A DNA stretch of 20,151 nucleotides, taken from positions 1 through 20,151 of IMG/VR virus record IMGVR_UViG_3300042450_001323; one strand, 5' to 3'. Shown piece after piece: positions 18,369-20,151 of the stretch. Origin of the DNA: a virus. The position numbers and the translations under genes were made by a program. The notes under the pieces were generated by a model. That model made no database searches, was not told where the DNA came from, and was given only the letters and a program-made list of their open reading frames with translations. The first letter of the stretch is position 1, and every line of letters begins with the position of its first letter.

Positions 18369-18588
18369 TACTTTTCTCCTTTTGATCTTCTTGATACATA
18401 CTGTGGATAGATTTCCAATACTTCTTCAATTGTGCATTTGTAGCTTCAGATGAATCTATTCCATTAGACACAGTGTATTCATAATTCAAAAGAATTATTG
18501 CATACTCATCATCACACCCAAGTGCATCTTTAACCATACCTCTCCAGTATGGATTAAATTCACTCCATTTAATATTGCTTTCATTCAT
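18358..18588 (-). CDS. 76-residue protein of unknown function
   Basis: Starts at ATG 18588 in a TGATG overlap with the upstream stop; an in-frame GTG at 18591 is the alternative. The product is acidic and helical (PYWRGMVKDALGCDDEYAII, then EATNAQLKKYWKSIHSMYQE). No family recognised. Ends within the next gene's start. Confidence 0.7.
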   Translation of the reverse strand: MNESNIKWSEFNPYWRGMVKDALGCDDEYAIILLNYEYTVSNGIDSSEATNAQLKKYWKSIHSMYQEDQKEKSNVN

Positions 18589-19214
18589 CACACTACCGCT
18601 TCTTTCATAATATAATGAGGTTCATTATCCCAGTTAGCCAAACCAATTTCTTCATTCATAATTCTAGTCAATACATCTACGGCTGTAAGATAATCAACGC
18701 TACTGAAATCTGCATACAAATCATCATCCCACCATTGCATATCACCTTCATCGTAAGCATCATCTATTGAATTATAATCTTCCAATGACAATTCTGGATA
18801 CCTAGCTTCCTCTACATACTGCAACCATTTCCAAATGCTTTTGGAATCTGCAAAGTAAAGGTTTCTTCCTTCTTCATATGCAAGCCCAAGAAATTCATTT
18901 GCTTCTTTTTCAAACATGCCTACATGTCCTGAAGCATTATCTTCTGCTAACCAATTAGGTGCTTTCCAGTCATTAGCCAAAGCTGAAGCAAAACCTGCAA
19001 TACAACCCATTGAAGTACAATTAAACATACTTGTACCCTCTTTAATATAACTAACCCGAGTTGGCTTATAAATACTAGCTAATTCACCATGCTCAAATAC
19101 TTCTTTAATTTGATACTCACTCTCAAGTTTGCCAATGAACAATTGCATATTAAATTTCTTTTGTCCATCAAACTTGATTGCATCAATCAATCTTTGCATA
19201 TTTTGCTTATTCAT
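18588..19214 (-). CDS. phage protein with CTSMGCIAGFA motif
   Basis: A 208-residue protein. FNCTSMGCIAGFA (residues 65-77) followed by EKEANEFLGL (102-111) matches a motif combination frequent in uncharacterised phage and plasmid proteins (Cys-x-Thr-x2-Cys-Ile-Ala-Gly, then a FLGL segment). The N-terminus is a helical, basic stretch. The C-terminal part is very acidic and Trp-rich (AYDEGDMQWWDDDLYADF). ATG 19214 is preferred over 19232 because GGATTGGA precedes it and it gives an 8-nt overlap with the upstream stop. Biochemical role unknown. Confidence 0.72.
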   Translation of the reverse strand: MNKQNMQRLIDAIKFDGQKKFNMQLFIGKLESEYQIKEVFEHGELASIYKPTRVSYIKEGTSMFNCTSMGCIAGFASALANDWKAPNWLAEDNASGHVGMFEKEANEFLGLAYEEGRNLYFADSKSIWKWLQYVEEARYPELSLEDYNSIDDAYDEGDMQWWDDDLYADFSSVDYLTAVDVLTRIMNEEIGLANWDNEPHYIMKEAVV

Positions 19215-19449
19215 TTCCAATCCATCCTTCATTGTTATCTATGATTTGTACTATTTGGTTATATATTAATTCTTGAGGATACACAGTCATATCATCAAAC
19301 TCTGATACAACCTTTCCCCAAGCTTCTTCTTTTATGTCTTTGTCATATGCACCTTCAAACAATTCCTTAGCCCACCATGCAATGCAAATTTCTTCATCTT
19401 GGTCTAAATAATCATTTAGCATCTTGATCGCTTCTTTTACTGTTGTCAT
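19207..19449 (-). CDS. 80-residue acidic protein of unknown function
   Basis: Begins with TTVKEAIKMLNDYLDQDEEI, a typical helix-then-loop lead-in of small phage proteins, followed by CIAWWAKELF and a Val/Tyr-rich C-terminus. ATG lies 1 nt after the previous stop, so translation is likely coupled. No function assigned. Confidence 0.7.
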   Translation of the reverse strand: MTTVKEAIKMLNDYLDQDEEICIAWWAKELFEGAYDKDIKEEAWGKVVSEFDDMTVYPQELIYNQIVQIIDNNEGWIGNE

Positions 19450-19450
19450 A

Positions 19451-19771
19451 TTAAAACATCAACGCTTCCTGCACTCTTAGGAAATCCAAAACCTGGAGCC
19501 ATTTCATATCATTGAGTGCACCCAAATCAATGAAGTCTTTCTCCAACTTATCGTTCAACCCAAGATCGGCTAGTTCCTTAATGTAAGAAACAAACTCAGG
19601 CTTATTAGTTTCAAAGTGAGAAATTTTACCTGTAATTGGGTTTCTTACATAAACAAATTGCGCATCTTTGCATGGAATCAATAAGCTATAATTTCCGTTA
19701 ATCGCTCCTTGAATCAATTGCTCTTGCTCTGTTCTTTTATCTACTTTTACTGCTGCTTTTCTAGTTGCCAT
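19451..19771 (-). CDS. 106-residue protein of unknown function
   Basis: N-terminal basic stretch (MATRKAAVKVDKRTEQEQL), a beta-hairpin-like middle (QFVYVRNPITGKISHFE) and a helical C-terminus. No catalytic motifs. The start overlaps the preceding gene by 11 nt. Unknown role in the early-type operon. Confidence 0.7.
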   Translation of the reverse strand: MATRKAAVKVDKRTEQEQLIQGAINGNYSLLIPCKDAQFVYVRNPITGKISHFETNKPEFVSYIKELADLGLNDKLEKDFIDLGALNDMKWLQVLDFLRVQEALMF

Positions 19772-20012
19772 TATTAATACTCAATCTTTCTTGTAGTAGT
19801 TGTAACATTCTTGTATCTTGTTCCATGATCTTATCGTTATCTAATTTCACCCATTCACCAGTACCCATATTGAAAACTGGGGTTGGATAAAACACCTCAA
19901 CATTTTCCATGTCTAAATCAAAGTTGATTTTGTCATCTTTATCAAGCCATGCTTTTACAATAAAGTGATGTTCTTTTCTATGGATATCTCCGTGTCTAAT
20001 GTCTCTCGTCAT
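19761..20012 (-). CDS. 83-residue protein of unknown function
   Basis: Starts at ATG 20012, chosen over ATG 20033 because AAAGGA lies 6 nt upstream. The product is RDIRHGDIHRKEHHFIVKAW, then an acidic middle and the helix TRMLQLLQERLS. It overlaps the upstream gene by 17 nt. Function unknown. Confidence 0.7.
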   Translation of the reverse strand: MTRDIRHGDIHRKEHHFIVKAWLDKDDKINFDLDMENVEVFYPTPVFNMGTGEWVKLDNDKIMEQDTRMLQLLQERLSINNGN

Positions 20013-20133
20013 AATCTTTCCTTTGCATATCAATAAGTATATTCTTGGCTATGTCCATAGCTTCATAGATATCATAAAGAACAATATCCAAGTGTTCCCC
20101 ATCTTGATCATAAAGATCAAACCAGGGATTCAT
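19996..20133 (-). CDS. 45-residue acidic protein, possibly partial
   Basis: ATG 20133 has AAGG about 5 nt upstream, giving MNPWFDLYDQDGEHLDIVLY, then DIYEAMDIAKNILIDMQ and a charged end. The frame remains open to the window edge at 20151, so the true start could lie outside. Reads like a small WxxDLYD-type phage protein; no function known. Confidence 0.6.
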   Translation of the reverse strand: MNPWFDLYDQDGEHLDIVLYDIYEAMDIAKNILIDMQRKDYDERH

Positions 20134-20151
20134 TTGAACCTTATTCTGATC

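Overview
The window looks like part of a double-stranded DNA phage genome whose host is probably an actinobacterium, perhaps a freshwater one. The phage assignment rests on a DUF5872-type virion-associated protein, a small membrane protein of holin-like shape, a nucleotide-modification-associated (Nmad1/DUF1599) protein, an HELLH metalloprotease-like protein, a single tRNA gene wedged between protein genes, dense start/stop overlaps, and a long run of small unrecognised genes. The actinobacterial hint comes from a mycobacterial/streptomycete-type ferredoxin, an FmdB-type zinc ribbon, and three promoters whose -10 boxes lie 5-7 nt from the start codon, as in leaderless mRNAs. No structural hallmark gene (terminase, portal, capsid) and no integrase is present, so lifestyle and exact host are not established.

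Layout. (1) 1-6361, plus strand: virion/late-type genes, a terminator near 2 kb, then a tightly packed operon: DNA-binding-like protein, Nmad1, asparagine-oxygenase-like dioxygenase, conserved small protein, HELLH protein, FkbM methyltransferase, small membrane peptide, tRNA-Asn(GTT), a second 2OG-Fe(II) oxygenase and another membrane peptide. (2) 6420-7744, minus strand: thermonuclease, an unrecognised conserved protein and a ferredoxin. (3) 7782-8100, plus: an FmdB-type zinc ribbon, then a promoter-to-terminator unit with no ORF, a good small-RNA candidate. (4) 8230-9403: a compositionally distinct GC-richer unit with strong hairpins and three genes.

(5) 9.5-15.5 kb is the unusual part. A string of small genes or gene pairs, most with a recognisable promoter and terminator, is separated by copies of a roughly 120-bp intergenic repeat. 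Each full repeat has a GC-rich inverted repeat, flanking palindromes of the form GTAA-NN-TTAC and a TAYCTTTATG box. The stem sequences differ between copies but stay paired, which is covariation visible by eye. Exact GTAATATTAC occurs 13 times between 10379 and 15451. One cassette (9.57-10.35 kb) carries a GTTGC/GCAAC version of the palindromes instead. Three cassettes encode paralogues of one small protein family with a shared LEF-x2-RGRKSN motif. The arrangement resembles an array of moron-like cassettes, and also recalls the start-associated sequences of cluster K mycobacteriophages.

(6) 15990-20133, minus strand: a leftward operon of about 16 small, mostly overlapping genes without recognised functions, typical in shape of early/accessory phage genes. 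Several are shorter than 60 codons (16389-16559, 16552-16710, 16900-17037, 17039-17101, 19996-20133). An 800-bp AT-rich stretch (15190-15989) between this operon and the array has no convincing gene.
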